The notes below the pieces were generated by a model. It saw nothing but the letters and a program-made list of their open reading frames with translations, was not told the origin of the DNA and did not search any database. DNA of 64,000 bases from Planctomycetota bacterium (GTDB taxonomy: Bacteria; Planctomycetota; Phycisphaerae; UBA1845; UTPLA1): assembly GCA_016712275.1 (NCBI GenBank), contig JADJRI010000015.1, forward strand, positions 1-64,000, read 5' to 3'. A program made the position numbers and the translations under genes. Below, piece by piece: positions 10,193-20,047 of this stretch. Each line of letters opens with the position of its first letter. The first letter of the stretch is position 1.

Positions 10193-11146
10193 TGCCGATA
10201 CCGCCAGCGCTTTTTTGAAGTAGTCCACCGTTCTGCGAATCCCGTCCTCAAGGCTCACGCGCGGCTCATAGCCCAGGAGCGTTCGCGCCTTGGTCAAATC
10301 CGGCTGGCGCTGCTTCGGATCGTCCTGAGGCAGCGGCTTATTCGTGACGGCCAGTTTCCGGCCGACGGCCTTTTCAATGGCGTTCACCAATTCCAGCATG
10401 GTCAGTTCGCGGTCGTTGCCCAGATTGATCGGCCCGGTCTCGTTGCTGTTCATCAGGCGCACGAAGCCGTCGACCAAATCCGACACATAGCAAAAGCTTC
10501 GGGTCTGTGAGCCGTCGCCATAGACGGTCAGCGGTTCGCCCCGCAGCGCCTGACAGATAAAATTGCTCATTACCCGTCCATCATTCACCGCCATGTTGGG
10601 GCCATAGGTATTGAATATGCGTGCCACGCGAATTTCCAGCTTGTGCTGGCGGTGGTAGTCGAACATCAGCGTCTCGGCGACGCGTTTGCCTTCGTCATAA
10701 CAACTGCGAATGCCGATCGGATTCACGTTGCCCCAATAGTCCTCCGGCTGGGGATGCACCGCCGGATCACCATAGACCTCGCTGGTGCTGGCCTGAAACA
10801 TGCGCCCGAACGCGCGCTTCGCCAGGCCGAGCATGTTGTAAGTACCGATCACATTGGTCTTGATCGTTTTGACCGGGTTGTGCTGGTAGTGGACGGGGCT
10901 GGCCGGACAGGCGAGATGATAAATCTGGTCAACCTCGATCTTGATGGGATCGACCACATCGTGCCGCACGAATTCGAACCGGCCGCTCAGCACCATCTCG
11001 CGGTATCGTTCGCCGAGATTGTCGATCGAGCCGGTGAAGCAGTTGTCGAGGCAGATCACCCGGTGGCCCTCATCAAAGAGCCGCAGGCACAGATGCGACC
11101 CGATGAAGCCTGCTCCGCCGGTGACGAGAATGGTCTTCCGTGACAT
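10187..11146 (-). CDS. UDP-glucuronate decarboxylase (UDP-xylose synthase) family
   Basis: 319 aa, an extended short-chain dehydrogenase. It has [10 protein letters not shown] at the N-terminus for NAD binding, YHLACPASP, and the catalytic SCYDEGKR (YxxxK). The pattern [10 protein letters not shown] and the region [16 protein letters not shown] are typical of UDP-glucuronate decarboxylases, which make UDP-xylose for surface polysaccharides. The start ATG is preceded by GGGAGG. It is unlinked to the polysaccharide export genes at 33.7-40.4 kb but may supply them. A related NDP-sugar 4,6-dehydratase is the alternative. Confidence 0.88.
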   Translation of the reverse strand: MSRKTILVTGGAGFIGSHLCLRLFDEGHRVICLDNCFTGSIDNLGERYREMVLSGRFEFVRHDVVDPIKIEVDQIYHLACPASPVHYQHNPVKTIKTNVIGTYNMLGLAKRAFGRMFQASTSEVYGDPAVHPQPEDYWGNVNPIGIRSCYDEGKRVAETLMFDYHRQHKLEIRVARIFNTYGPNMAVNDGRVMSNFICQALRGEPLTVYGDGSQTRSFCYVSDLVDGFVRLMNSNETGPINLGNDRELTMLELVNAIEKAVGRKLAVTNKPLPQDDPKQRQPDLTKARTLLGYEPRVSLEDGIRRTVDYFKKALAVSAS

Positions 11147-11320
11147 ATGGCAATTCCTCCCACCTCAAAAACAGTTCGATAGCACCCGCTGATCGAGCCC
11201 GACGTCATCCGATCTTATTTGGCCGATGCCACCGCGATCAGATCGGCACTCGGTGCGGGAAAGGCTACGACGGGTAATTGGAGCAGTCAATCAAGATCAT
11301 ACGATCAGGCGATGATCGCA

Positions 11321-13150
11321 TTACGCGATGGCACCGACACGCGGACTATGCTCGCGCCCGGCCCAATGACTGCAGACTTTGATCAGTTCTCGACGGTCAA
11401 TCGGCTTGGTTATGTAATCATCGCACCGTGCTTGAAGACACTTTTCGCGGTCGTCGCTCATCGCGTGCGCTGTCAGTGCGATGACCGGCACGCGGCAACC
11501 CATTTTGCGAAGTTGTTTGGTCGCGGAATAACCGTCGAGCACAGGCATCTGCATGTCCATGATGATCAAGTCAAATGAGGCGGGAATGCGTAAGAGCGAC
11601 GCCGAGGCAACCCCGACTTTGAGTGCGTCAACGGCGAGCTCACCGTTTTCAACAACAGATACCACCGCGCCCGCTTTTTGAAGGTGATGGGAAATGAGCC
11701 GCCGATTGTCCTCGCCGTCTTCCACCAGGAGCACGCGCACGCCCAAAAGCGAAACCGTTTCGGATTCGCTTTTTAGAGTTGATGAACCGCCTTCGATTCT
11801 CGAAGTCACGTCCATTCGCTCAAGTTCCGGTTTCCAAAACGCTGACTCGTCCGTGACCGGCACTGCCAATGTCACAATAAACGTGGATCCCTTGCCGAGT
11901 TCGCTCGTTACGCTAATGCTTCCTCTCAGCATTTCCGTCAATTGTTTGGAAATGGTGAGGCCGAGACCCGTTCCGCCGAATCGTCGCGCCATCGTGCTAT
12001 CGGCCTGGGAGAACGGACGACAAAGCCGGCTGACTTGTTCGGGCGTCATGCCGATTCCCGTGTCTTCCACGGCAATTTGAAGAGCACAACCACCGACCTT
12101 TTTACTTTCATGACGTACACGAATTGAGACCGTGCCAGAATCGGTGAATTTGATCGCGTTGCCGACCAAATTGACCAGAATCTGCTTAAATCGCACCGGA
12201 TCGCTCGGAATGGAGCGGGGGACGCGCGATTCATAGATGCGCTCCAGTGTGATTCCCTTGGAGGCAGCGCGTTCGCGCATCATCGCAACGACATCTTCCA
12301 CAACTTCAGAAGGATCGACGGGCATGCTTTCTATTGTCATGTGTCCGGCCTCGATTTTTGAAAGATCGAGGATGTCATTGATAATTGTCAGCAAGTGTTC
12401 GCCGTTGCGCCGAACTGTAGAAATGACTTCCGCACGATATTCGGGCGTTGCACCGCTGTCGCATGCATCACCAATGAGCTCGGTATAACCTAGTATGGCC
12501 GTCATGGGTGTGCGTATTTCATGACTCATATTGGCAAGAAACTCTCCTTTGGCGCGATTTGCGCTTTCGGCGGCGGCCCGTGCGACATGAAGTTCCGTGT
12601 TTGTTTTCTGAAGTTGAATGGCGTGAGCGCGGGTTTCTTCGGTTCGGACGCGCACTTCCTGTTCCAGTTCCTCCGGCGACTTCAATTGCAGTGCCTTTGG
12701 AACGATGGGCAACAATGCGAATACCGTACACCACGAGACGAAAGCCGTGACGGCCTTAAGCAATCCGGCAAATCGATAGATCGGTTCCCAGAAAATGATG
12801 GCTTCCACCAAATGGGTAAGGCCGCACAAAATAATGAATGAAGCAAAGAGCCAGAAAATGGGCTGGAACGGCAGGTCGCGCCTGCGCTTCAAACAGAAAT
12901 AGAGCAGTGCGGCCGGAATGGCGGAATAGGCCAGCCAAATGCCCAAGTCTGAAAACACATGCAGCCACCCGAGCGCATCAGACCAGTTGCCGCAGAACCA
13001 GCGCGGTGGAAAATTGGCGGTATTAAATGGGTCGGACACGATTTCCCAAACACCGCCGTTGGCTTGCGAAATCGGATCGCAACAAGACGGATGTCCAGCC
13101 GCATGGGTCTGTAGTAACGAACAAGGCAAAATAAGCAAAGCGCGGAACAT
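11321..13150 (-). CDS. hybrid histidine kinase with ethylene-receptor-type sensor domain
   Basis: 609 aa. Residues about 60-155 form three membrane helices like the ethylene-binding domain of plant ETR1. Asp68, Tyr75, Pro79, Cys109 and His113 occur with the ETR1 spacing (D-7-Y-4-P, and C-4-H within CGLTHL). In ETR1, Cys and His bind the Cu(I) that holds ethylene. A coiled coil follows, then HisKA with phospho-acceptor His210 in MSHEIRTP, an ATPase domain (NLVGNAIKFT, DTGIGM, GGTGLGL), and a C-terminal receiver domain with Asp532 in MDMQMPVLDG and the conserved Lys of YITKP. It lacks an output domain, so it must signal through a partner. The ligand in this organism is inferred only. Confidence 0.88.
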   Translation of the reverse strand: MFRALLILPCSLLQTHAAGHPSCCDPISQANGGVWEIVSDPFNTANFPPRWFCGNWSDALGWLHVFSDLGIWLAYSAIPAALLYFCLKRRRDLPFQPIFWLFASFIILCGLTHLVEAIIFWEPIYRFAGLLKAVTAFVSWCTVFALLPIVPKALQLKSPEELEQEVRVRTEETRAHAIQLQKTNTELHVARAAAESANRAKGEFLANMSHEIRTPMTAILGYTELIGDACDSGATPEYRAEVISTVRRNGEHLLTIINDILDLSKIEAGHMTIESMPVDPSEVVEDVVAMMRERAASKGITLERIYESRVPRSIPSDPVRFKQILVNLVGNAIKFTDSGTVSIRVRHESKKVGGCALQIAVEDTGIGMTPEQVSRLCRPFSQADSTMARRFGGTGLGLTISKQLTEMLRGSISVTSELGKGSTFIVTLAVPVTDESAFWKPELERMDVTSRIEGGSSTLKSESETVSLLGVRVLLVEDGEDNRRLISHHLQKAGAVVSVVENGELAVDALKVGVASASLLRIPASFDLIIMDMQMPVLDGYSATKQLRKMGCRVPVIALTAHAMSDDREKCLQARCDDYITKPIDRRELIKVCSHWAGREHSPRVGAIA

Positions 13151-13628
13151 ACAGGACCTATTAAGTCAGATTCCGTTTCTCAATCGCGTAACAAACGACA
13201 ACAGTCGCGACAATTCTCAGGGGACCAAGATCTAGCGTTATGATTCTTCCTGCCTTGGTGAAAAATCCACATTGCCAAGTGCAAGAATCCGCAATCCCCC
13301 TTCTCATTTCGGTTTTCACGCGGTTTGAATTCGGATGTGCAATAACTGGGCCGACATCGGGCGAATCGTTATTGGACAAATCCAATAACAAGTCGGATAA
13401 CAGTATGGTGCGCGCCTTCATTTCGCGACACTGAAGATAATCGGCGAATCAGGACACGAAATGCCGACGTTTCGGCACTCGAAATCGCACAAGAGACGAC
13501 GATCGCCCCATGCGGAATTCGACCATTTCGCGCGGACCAAGTTCAGTCAGGTCCGCGATATCGGCATGGACGTGCATTTCGGCGAGCATAGAGTCACGGA
13601 GTCGGCACTGACTGTGCAGCGCTCCGTT
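13151..13628. other. intergenic region upstream of the hybrid kinase
   Basis: This 478-bp stretch probably holds the kinase promoter. The only structure recognised is the inverted repeat at 13368-13389. No coding region is convincing. Confidence 0.4.
13368..13389. repeat. 9-bp perfect inverted repeat
   Basis: GTTATTGGA, loop CAAA, TCCAATAAC. No T-run follows on either strand, so it may be an operator for the kinase promoter or an RNA hairpin. Confidence 0.4.
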
Positions 13629-14573
13629 TTAGTCCGCGGTCGGGCCGTGGGCGACCGGGTTTTTCCACTTGGCGTGCGGCGCGGGGAGCACCGACCGGTT
13701 CAGGGCCATCATTCGTGCATGCGTGAACTGGGCCCCGAAATAGAGAATCAGCGCCGAGTAATAGACCCAGATCAGAAAAACAATGACCGTACCGGCAGCG
13801 CCATAAGCATGGCTGATGTCCCATTTTCCGAGGTACGAACCAAAGACATATTTACCGAGCGAAAAAAGAGCCCCGGCGCCCAGCGCGCTCCAGAACACAA
13901 CGCCCCAACGAAGCCGCACATCGGGCAGGAATTTATAAAGGGCCGCGAAGAGCAGGCCGCTGGTGAGGCAGGAGAGGCCCTGATTCATCGCCGCCCATGG
14001 CAGCAGGTCCCCCACCCACCCCCGGTCAGGAATGCCTGTGCTGCCGTGAAGGCGGCACTGGCCAGGAAGCGAGCAGATCAGCACGAGGCCGAGGATGCCC
14101 ATCATCAGCGTGGAGATGATTCGGCGGCGGAGAAAGGAGAAGCGGCGGCCTTTTCGGGCCTCCACCTTCCAGATGAAGTTCATCGCATCGTGCAACGAGA
14201 GAAAAACGGCCGAAGCGCCGAAGACCAGTGTGGCCAGGCTGGTGAGGCCGAGAGTCAGGGTCTTGTCGCTCTGACCGGCGCTCGACAGGATGGTTTTGAG
14301 AACGTCGACGCCGGCGGCGCCCATGAAACGATTCATTTCTTCGAGCATGGCATCGGAAGCGGCCGCCCGATCCCACCAGATTCCGGCAATCACCAGGGCG
14401 ACCAGCGTCAATGGCGCGAGTGAGAGCAGGGTATAGTAGGAGAGCGCCGCAGCGATCTGGAAGCCGTTGTTGGCGAAGAAGCCGTTCAGGGTCTGCCACA
14501 GCATCCGGATGATGTGCTTGATGGACATGGGCTTGTTGTTTGATTCCGGCCGGATGGCCTCGACTCGTTTCAT
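13629..14573 (-). CDS. YihY/RBN-family inner-membrane protein (two compensating indels)
   Basis: About 314 aa with the family pattern: the N-terminal GFQIAAALSYYTLLSLAPL, the hydrophobic SLATLVFGASAVFLSLHDAMN, and the C-terminal helix VIVFLIWVYYSALILYFGAQ. The family is made of polytopic membrane proteins (formerly misnamed ribonuclease BN) of uncertain transport role. Between about 14010 and 14065 some 20 residues are locally out of frame: the visible reading is hydrophilic, whereas the shifted frame gives a membrane-like LASAAFTAAQAFLTG. Two indels, one in a G-rich run, explain this. The start ATG 14573 is the most likely; ATG 14528 is possible, and neither has a good Shine-Dalgarno. Confidence 0.8.
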   Translation of the reverse strand: MKRVEAIRPESNNKPMSIKHIIRMLWQTLNGFFANNGFQIAAALSYYTLLSLAPLTLVALVIAGIWWDRAAASDAMLEEMNRFMGAAGVDVLKTILSSAGQSDKTLTLGLTSLATLVFGASAVFLSLHDAMNFIWKVEARKGRRFSFLRRRIISTLMMGILGLVLICSLPGQCRLHGSTGIPDRGWVGDLLPWAAMNQGLSCLTSGLLFAALYKFLPDVRLRWGVVFWSALGAGALFSLGKYVFGSYLGKWDISHAYGAAGTVIVFLIWVYYSALILYFGAQFTHARMMALNRSVLPAPHAKWKNPVAHGPTAD

Positions 14574-14651
14574 GGTTTTCGAGCGAGAATGCCGTATGGA
14601 TGGCTCCCCGCCAATTCGACAGCGCGGGTCGCTGAATCCGGGCAAGATTCG

Positions 14652-15584
14652 TTAGAGGCCGAGTTCGTCCAAAGCCGTCTGGGTTTCGATGCGCAGGATT
14701 TCCTGGAACTCCGCGTTCAGAATCGGATCGTGATTCAGAACGCCGTCGAGCCAGCCGTTGACGGTTTCGCGGTAGAGCACCGGATCGAGGAAGACCTGCA
14801 GGGCGTGTTCGCCCTCGGTGACGAAGATGTGCTTCGGATAGGGCGCCGCCTTGTAGACCTCCCACATGGTGGCGAAGGGGGTGACGTTGTCCTCGGCCGA
14901 GTGGATGAAGAGCTTGGGCTCCTCGACGAGCGCGGCCCAGCGCTTGGTGTCCCAGTCGTCCGAGCTGCCGCCGATGGCGATGAGGTCGATCAGGCCGGTG
15001 AGTGGCGAATCAGTGACTCCGGGCAGGCCGCCCAAGAAATGTTTGGCGATGCCGGAACCCTCGGCCCAGAGATCGAGAATGCTCTCGAACATGACCGCGT
15101 CGAAATCACGCTCGGCGGCGACGCGCATAAGCACCGGCGCTCCCATGCTGATGCCATAGCCGACAACCACATCGGACGACTCGAAGCAGTAGTCGGCCAC
15201 GACAAACGTGCTGTGGATCAGGCCATCCAGAGATTTCTGGCCGGTGCTTTCGCCGAAACCGGGATAATCCATGAGCACCATGTCCCATCCGAAATCGGCG
15301 AAGAGCGGCAGGCCCGCGGTGTAACGCCCCTTGTTGGCGTCGTTGCCGGGGACAACCAGCAGGATGCCCTTGCGCTCGGGTGAGGTCGTCTTGCAATGCC
15401 AGATGCTGATTTGCGTGCCGTCGTCCATGGGGAGTGCCAGCTTTTCGGCATCGTAGCCGAAGTCGGATGGGGACGAGCGGATGTTGTCCGACGGGCGAAG
15501 GATCAGTTGTTCGAGGGTGTCGCAGCCGCAGGCCGAAAGCGAGACTGCGATGAGGATCGTGGCGGCAATTTGCGGGCGGGTCAT
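14652..15584 (-). CDS. alpha/beta-hydrolase lipoprotein
   Basis: 310 aa. ATG 15584 follows GGAGG at ideal spacing and opens a lipoprotein signal with lipobox LSAC. The remainder is an alpha/beta hydrolase: oxyanion region VVPGNDANKG, nucleophile elbow GYGISMG (Ser), a late Asp in SAEDNVTPF, and a His in EGEHALQ. It resembles serine hydrolases of the YqkD/BEM46 type. The substrate is unknown; an envelope-anchored esterase or peptidase is likely. It is transcribed toward the RBN-like gene and may share a transcript with it (78 bp apart). Confidence 0.8.
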   Translation of the reverse strand: MTRPQIAATILIAVSLSACGCDTLEQLILRPSDNIRSSPSDFGYDAEKLALPMDDGTQISIWHCKTTSPERKGILLVVPGNDANKGRYTAGLPLFADFGWDMVLMDYPGFGESTGQKSLDGLIHSTFVVADYCFESSDVVVGYGISMGAPVLMRVAAERDFDAVMFESILDLWAEGSGIAKHFLGGLPGVTDSPLTGLIDLIAIGGSSDDWDTKRWAALVEEPKLFIHSAEDNVTPFATMWEVYKAAPYPKHIFVTEGEHALQVFLDPVLYRETVNGWLDGVLNHDPILNAEFQEILRIETQTALDELGL

Positions 15585-15692
15585 GGTGTCCTCCGAATGG
15601 GGGGTTTGTGGTTCATGTTGGGTCGGGAGTTTAACGCTGAATGGATCCAAGCCGGTAGTGCAGCACCGGCCGGGCCCAACGATGGCGAGGGG

Positions 15693-17306
15693 CTAGGTCA
15701 GTTCGATGGCCACGAGGGTGATGTCGTCGTTCTGCGGATGGCTTCGCGTGAATTGCTTGATCGACCGTCGAATGCGCGTGACCAGTTCGTCGGACGGCTG
15801 TTTCAGGTTTGCCTCCAGGGTGGGGCCGACGCGTGATTCGGTGAATTGGACGCCCTGCTCGTCTTCGGCCTCGGTAACGCCGTCGGTGAAGGCGACCAGC
15901 ATGGATGGGGAGGCGGGCAAGTCCAATATGGCGGCCTTGTATTCGAAATTGGCGTCGATGCCGAGCGGCAGGGCCGGCTCTATTTCGATTCGGCGCACCG
16001 ACTGCCGCCGTTCGATGACATACGGCGGAAGGTGACCGGCGTTGCAATAGACCAGTTGCCGGGCCTTGGCGTCCAACAGACCGAATATGCCCGTGATGAA
16101 CCGCGAGTCGCCGATGTTGTGACAGATGAATTTGTTGAGTTGCCGCGTTAGCTTGGTCACGTCGGTTTCGCTGTCCATGATGAGCCGCACGGCCGACTGC
16201 AGATTCGCCATGAGCAGCGCAGCCGGCAGGCCTTTTCCGGCAACATCGGCGATGATAACGCCGATCAGCCCGTCTTCCCGCACGAAGTAATCGTAATAGT
16301 CGCCCGACACGCGCTGGCCGGGATCGTTCAGAGCGTCGATGCGAACGCCTTCGAGTCGCAGAGGACCCGGGGGAAACAAGTTGGCCTGAATCTCGCGGGC
16401 GGTGCGAAGCTGTGCTTCGACCTGCTGGCGGCTCTTGATTTCCTCGACCAACTGCACGTTGGCAAGGCCCAGCGCGCCGAGACGGCCGAGCGCGCCGAAG
16501 AAATCGATGTCTTCCTTGGTGTAGCCGCCGCTGGAAGTGATGCGGTCGCCGTAGATGACGCCGTGAACCTCCTGCAGGTAATCCATGGGCACGCACATGG
16601 CACTTCGGATGTTGTTTGAAATCATGCTTTGCGTGGGGTCGACATCGCCGGAACCGGTGTCGTTGATGAGGATGCGTTCGGCAAGGTGGGTCGCCCGATC
16701 GACGACACTGCGGCTGATTCGAAATTCGCCGTACTGGTCCGAACCGACGTTGATGAGCTTGATCCACTGAAGGTGTTTGGTCCGGGCCTCCCATAGGGCG
16801 ATCCCGGCGCGCTCGAAGCGCAGTTGCTCAATGCAAACGCTTAAGAGTTCGCGAAGCAGGTCGTCGCGGTCGAATCGGCCTGCCAACCGCTCATTCAATT
16901 CGTAGAGCGACTTGAGCCGTCGTTGGGAAAGTTCGGCATGAGGGTCGGCCTTCCATGCCGAGGTGGCGCCGACCAGGGTGTCCGTCGCCGCGTCCTGAAG
17001 GACGACGACGGGCTGGTCTTCGGTCAGCAGCGTGATAACGCAGTTGCCGATGCCGATGCGATCTCCGTGATTCAGGGCGACACCGGCGACGTTTTGTTCG
17101 TTTACCGTAATGCCATTCTTACTGTTGAGATCCTGAATCCAAATCGACTTGTCGGCCCGTTGGGAGACCTTGGCATGAAAGCGTGACGTAATGGCGTCCT
17201 CTAAGGACAAGTCGCACGAAGCGTCGCGCCCGATGACGACTTCGGGTTTGGACAGGTCGTGGCGGCATCGATTGCCATTGGAGTATCGCACAATCAAATG
17301 CGCCAT
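15693..17306 (-). CDS. FHA-GAF-PP2C (RsbU/SpoIIE-type) serine phosphatase
   Basis: 537 aa in three parts. The N-terminal FHA domain (residues about 20-95; VIGRDASCDL, SRFHAKV, DLNSKNGITVN) binds phosphothreonine peptides. A GAF-like domain follows (about 120-290), then a short coiled linker ending in AREIQANLFPPG. The C-terminal PP2C domain (about 325-537) has SGDYYDYF, GVIIADVAGKGLPAALLM, FTDGVTEAEDEQG and HPQNDDITLVAIEL, including the Asp residues that bind Mn/Mg. Such proteins usually control partner-switching anti-sigma cascades, but no RsbV/RsbW-like gene lies nearby. It is divergent from the PEGA-repeat gene at 17693, sharing a region that holds a 9-bp inverted repeat. Confidence 0.88.
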   Translation of the reverse strand: MAHLIVRYSNGNRCRHDLSKPEVVIGRDASCDLSLEDAITSRFHAKVSQRADKSIWIQDLNSKNGITVNEQNVAGVALNHGDRIGIGNCVITLLTEDQPVVVLQDAATDTLVGATSAWKADPHAELSQRRLKSLYELNERLAGRFDRDDLLRELLSVCIEQLRFERAGIALWEARTKHLQWIKLINVGSDQYGEFRISRSVVDRATHLAERILINDTGSGDVDPTQSMISNNIRSAMCVPMDYLQEVHGVIYGDRITSSGGYTKEDIDFFGALGRLGALGLANVQLVEEIKSRQQVEAQLRTAREIQANLFPPGPLRLEGVRIDALNDPGQRVSGDYYDYFVREDGLIGVIIADVAGKGLPAALLMANLQSAVRLIMDSETDVTKLTRQLNKFICHNIGDSRFITGIFGLLDAKARQLVYCNAGHLPPYVIERRQSVRRIEIEPALPLGIDANFEYKAAILDLPASPSMLVAFTDGVTEAEDEQGVQFTESRVGPTLEANLKQPSDELVTRIRRSIKQFTRSHPQNDDITLVAIELT

Positions 17307-17692
17307 GGTTTGCCCTTGAACGGTCTGGTCAGGTGAGAGGATCGAGCTTTGTCAATGAACGGGAATAGAGGAACGCCTCGAATTCCACCCGCTTTTCATG
17401 TTCGGACTTCAGCTTCCCAGTGTCAACGGTCATCTGCGGATCATCTCGAAGACGGGAGCCGTTGATTCGAAGCGGCGGTTGTCCCTGGCACAGTGCGTTT
17501 TGATCGCAAAATCAACCGAAGATTTTGCGTGAAATGGGGGTAACAATCGGGGTATGCTACAGTTATGGGACGCCCTAAGTCGATGTAAACGGTGTGGGCG
17601 TCGTTCTGCGCGGTGTGCGGATACGCTGAGGCTGACCGGCATGACGCCAGACCGTTATAGAAACTCATCAAACCATGGAGGGTTTGAAACCA
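17307..17692. other. divergent intergenic region between phosphatase and PEGA genes
   Basis: This 386-bp region should contain both promoters. It carries the inverted repeat listed at 17505-17529. No small gene was convincing. Confidence 0.4.
17505..17529. promoter_or_regulatory. candidate operator: 9-bp perfect inverted repeat
   Basis: CGCAAAATC, seven-base spacer AACCGAA, GATTTTGCG. It lies roughly mid-way between two divergent genes and has no T-run, which suits a dimeric-repressor or activator site controlling one or both. Confidence 0.45.
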
Positions 17693-20047
17693 GTGGCGAA
17701 TTCGCTGCTTTGCGAACGTTGCGGCCGTGGGTTGGAGACCGATGACGCGGTCTCGATCATTGAGGGCGTTTGCCTCTCGTGCCGGTCGACCCTGCGCGGG
17801 TTGATCCAACCGCTGCGGGCCGATCAATTGATCTCCGGCAAAACCCTGCTGGACGATGACGATGATTTCCTTGCGCCGATCAAACCGCGCTTCAAGGCCC
17901 CCGAAATTGCTCCTCCCCTTGTAGCCGCGTCAGACAATGCGCAGGAATTGCGCGGACTGGAGCCTTCATCGACGAAGAATGGCGGCAACGAAGCATCCAA
18001 GACGACGCAAGCCGCCTCCAAACCAAGAATCGAAACAGCCACCGACAAGAAACACGATTTACCTAAACCCGACGTCAAGAGTACCCCCACTACCGCATTC
18101 CAATCGCAATCGTCCACAAACCAGCCAACCATTCCAATCAAACCGCCGATCGCATCGGAGATTAGCGAGGAATCGAAATCGCTGCTTGGCCCGAGTATCC
18201 CCGCGCCCAAAACGCCGAAGTCCATGACGGCCACACCGGTAACGACGCGGGCGCCTTTGAAAGGACCGTCGATGCCCGCCAAGCCACCTGCCGCCAAAAC
18301 CGTTGCACCCGCGAAGTCGGCTGAGGAGCGCGAAGATCGCTTTGCGGCGGCCGCGCTCGCGGCAATGACCAAGGCGCAAGGCACGACCGGGAGCGCCCAC
18401 AATAAAACTGAGATCGCGGATGTGGTTGAGGCACTTGAATCGGCGCCTGTTCAACCTCCGAAGCGGAGTTTCCAGCCGCCGACGCCGCCGTTTGTGGTCG
18501 AGCCTGCACCCCGGAATCGCCGACGAAGGGTCGATCTGCTGATCGGCACAACCGTAGGCCTCATGCTGACACTGGGCGTGGCGTATTACTTCCTGAATTA
18601 CTACAAAACGGATGAGCAGCTTCCCCTCGTGCAGCGACGCGTTGAGACGACGCAGTTGTCGCTCACGGTGACGCCGCCCTTCGCCAGCGTGAAACTTGAC
18701 GGGCAGGAAATCGGCCCGGCGGATTCTTTCGGCCGCATTGCCATGACCCTGCCGGCCGGCGATCTGGACACGCAGATGATCGAAATTTCGGCTGAGGGGC
18801 ACCATGGGATGAAGCAGCCGGTTTCGGCTTTTCTCGGTGCGCCTGATGCCCGCGTTGCGCTGATGCGCATGCCTTATGAATTGACCGTCGCGACGAATCC
18901 GCCCGATGCACAGGTGCTGATCGATGGCGAGCTTCGCGGTGTCAGCCCCCTGTCCATCATGATGGATCCATCCAAGCAGCAGAGCTTAACGGTGCGGCAC
19001 GCCGGCTTTGCCGACGTGACCCAGGATATTGAAGCGCCCAATCAGAACGATTCGCTCGCGCTGAGCATCGACATGACGCCGGCCGGGCAAATGCTCGCCG
19101 TGACGACGGATCCGCCGAGCGCGACGATTCGCATCGATGGGCGGGCGTGCGGCACATCGCCGTTGGAAATTGAATTGGATCCGTCTCAGCTCGGGAAAAC
19201 CATCGAGATCGCGGCGACGTTGGACGGCCATGACAATGCCCGCATTCATGTGAAAGTGCCGGAGCAAGGCGGCGGCGAGGCCATGCAGGCTTCGCTTGCG
19301 CTGGCGACCACGCTGGCCCGGGTCAATGTCTATACCGATCCGCCGGACGGGCGCGTCATCATCGCGGGCAAGGACTTTGGCGCATCGCCCGTGCTTGCGG
19401 AATTCGATCCCACGGAAACCGGCAAGTCGATCGTCGTCGAAGCGTCGATGGGCGGCACACACTTCGGGCGGCAGGAATTGATGATTCCACCGGCCGGCGA
19501 ACCGAAATTGCTCATGGTTCCAATGAGCTTCGGCGCGCAGCGGGTGGTCTTTGCGCTGGCCTCGCCCATGGGCGGCGGCGGCGATCATTTCGCCCTGATC
19601 GATCAGCTTGTTCAGCAGATACAGTCGCTCGGCGCCACGCAGCGGTTTGCCATCGTCGCGGCGACAGACAACGGCATCGAGACGTGGCCCGGCGGGCTGA
19701 CCATGGAGGCGGCCACGAGCGAACAGAAGGTGCGTGCCTATGACATGGCACGATCCAGCCGGCCGACGCGCGAGGCGATGACGGACGCGCTGTTGCGATC
19801 GACGCTGGCCTTTCAGCCGACCACGGTGTGGTTGTTCATCGAGGGCGATTTGAACCGGGCGACGCTGGAGCGATTCAGCGAATCGCTGGGCTCGCAGCAG
19901 GTGAGCATCAATCTCATTCGGGCGACAGCGCCGGCGGATGAAAGCTGGTTCGAACAGTGGACCGCGGCCCATCGGGGGACGTTCACGCTACTGGGGCGGG
20001 ACAATGTGCCGACACTGGCGGTGAAGGACGATTCGGACGAAGAATGA
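17693..20047 (+). CDS. membrane-anchored PEGA-repeat protein with N-terminal zinc ribbon
   Basis: 784 aa from GTG 17693, which has GGAGGG upstream; ATG 17675 is the alternative. A short zinc-ribbon-like segment (CERCGRG ... CLSC) is followed by about 230 residues rich in Pro, Lys, Thr and Ser. A single membrane helix lies near residues 283-305 (LLIGTTVGLMLTLGVAYYFL). The outside part has four PEGA-type beta repeats (each like DPPxxxVxIDGxxxGxSPL), then a C-terminal domain of about 170 aa with a vWA-like pattern (VVFALASPMGG, TTVWLFIEGD) but no MIDAS motif. PEGA domains are thought to bind surface polysaccharide or other proteins. The role is unknown. The protein shares a promoter region with the FHA phosphatase, which suggests joint signalling. 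Confidence 0.75.
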   Translation: MANSLLCERCGRGLETDDAVSIIEGVCLSCRSTLRGLIQPLRADQLISGKTLLDDDDDFLAPIKPRFKAPEIAPPLVAASDNAQELRGLEPSSTKNGGNEASKTTQAASKPRIETATDKKHDLPKPDVKSTPTTAFQSQSSTNQPTIPIKPPIASEISEESKSLLGPSIPAPKTPKSMTATPVTTRAPLKGPSMPAKPPAAKTVAPAKSAEEREDRFAAAALAAMTKAQGTTGSAHNKTEIADVVEALESAPVQPPKRSFQPPTPPFVVEPAPRNRRRRVDLLIGTTVGLMLTLGVAYYFLNYYKTDEQLPLVQRRVETTQLSLTVTPPFASVKLDGQEIGPADSFGRIAMTLPAGDLDTQMIEISAEGHHGMKQPVSAFLGAPDARVALMRMPYELTVATNPPDAQVLIDGELRGVSPLSIMMDPSKQQSLTVRHAGFADVTQDIEAPNQNDSLALSIDMTPAGQMLAVTTDPPSATIRIDGRACGTSPLEIELDPSQLGKTIEIAATLDGHDNARIHVKVPEQGGGEAMQASLALATTLARVNVYTDPPDGRVIIAGKDFGASPVLAEFDPTETGKSIVVEASMGGTHFGRQELMIPPAGEPKLLMVPMSFGAQRVVFALASPMGGGGDHFALIDQLVQQIQSLGATQRFAIVAATDNGIETWPGGLTMEAATSEQKVRAYDMARSSRPTREAMTDALLRSTLAFQPTTVWLFIEGDLNRATLERFSESLGSQQVSINLIRATAPADESWFEQWTAAHRGTFTLLGRDNVPTLAVKDDSDEE

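Noticed and set aside
13461..14423. 320-codon open frame on the plus strand
   Set aside because: It is antisense to the YihY/RBN-like gene and very rich in charged low-complexity residues.
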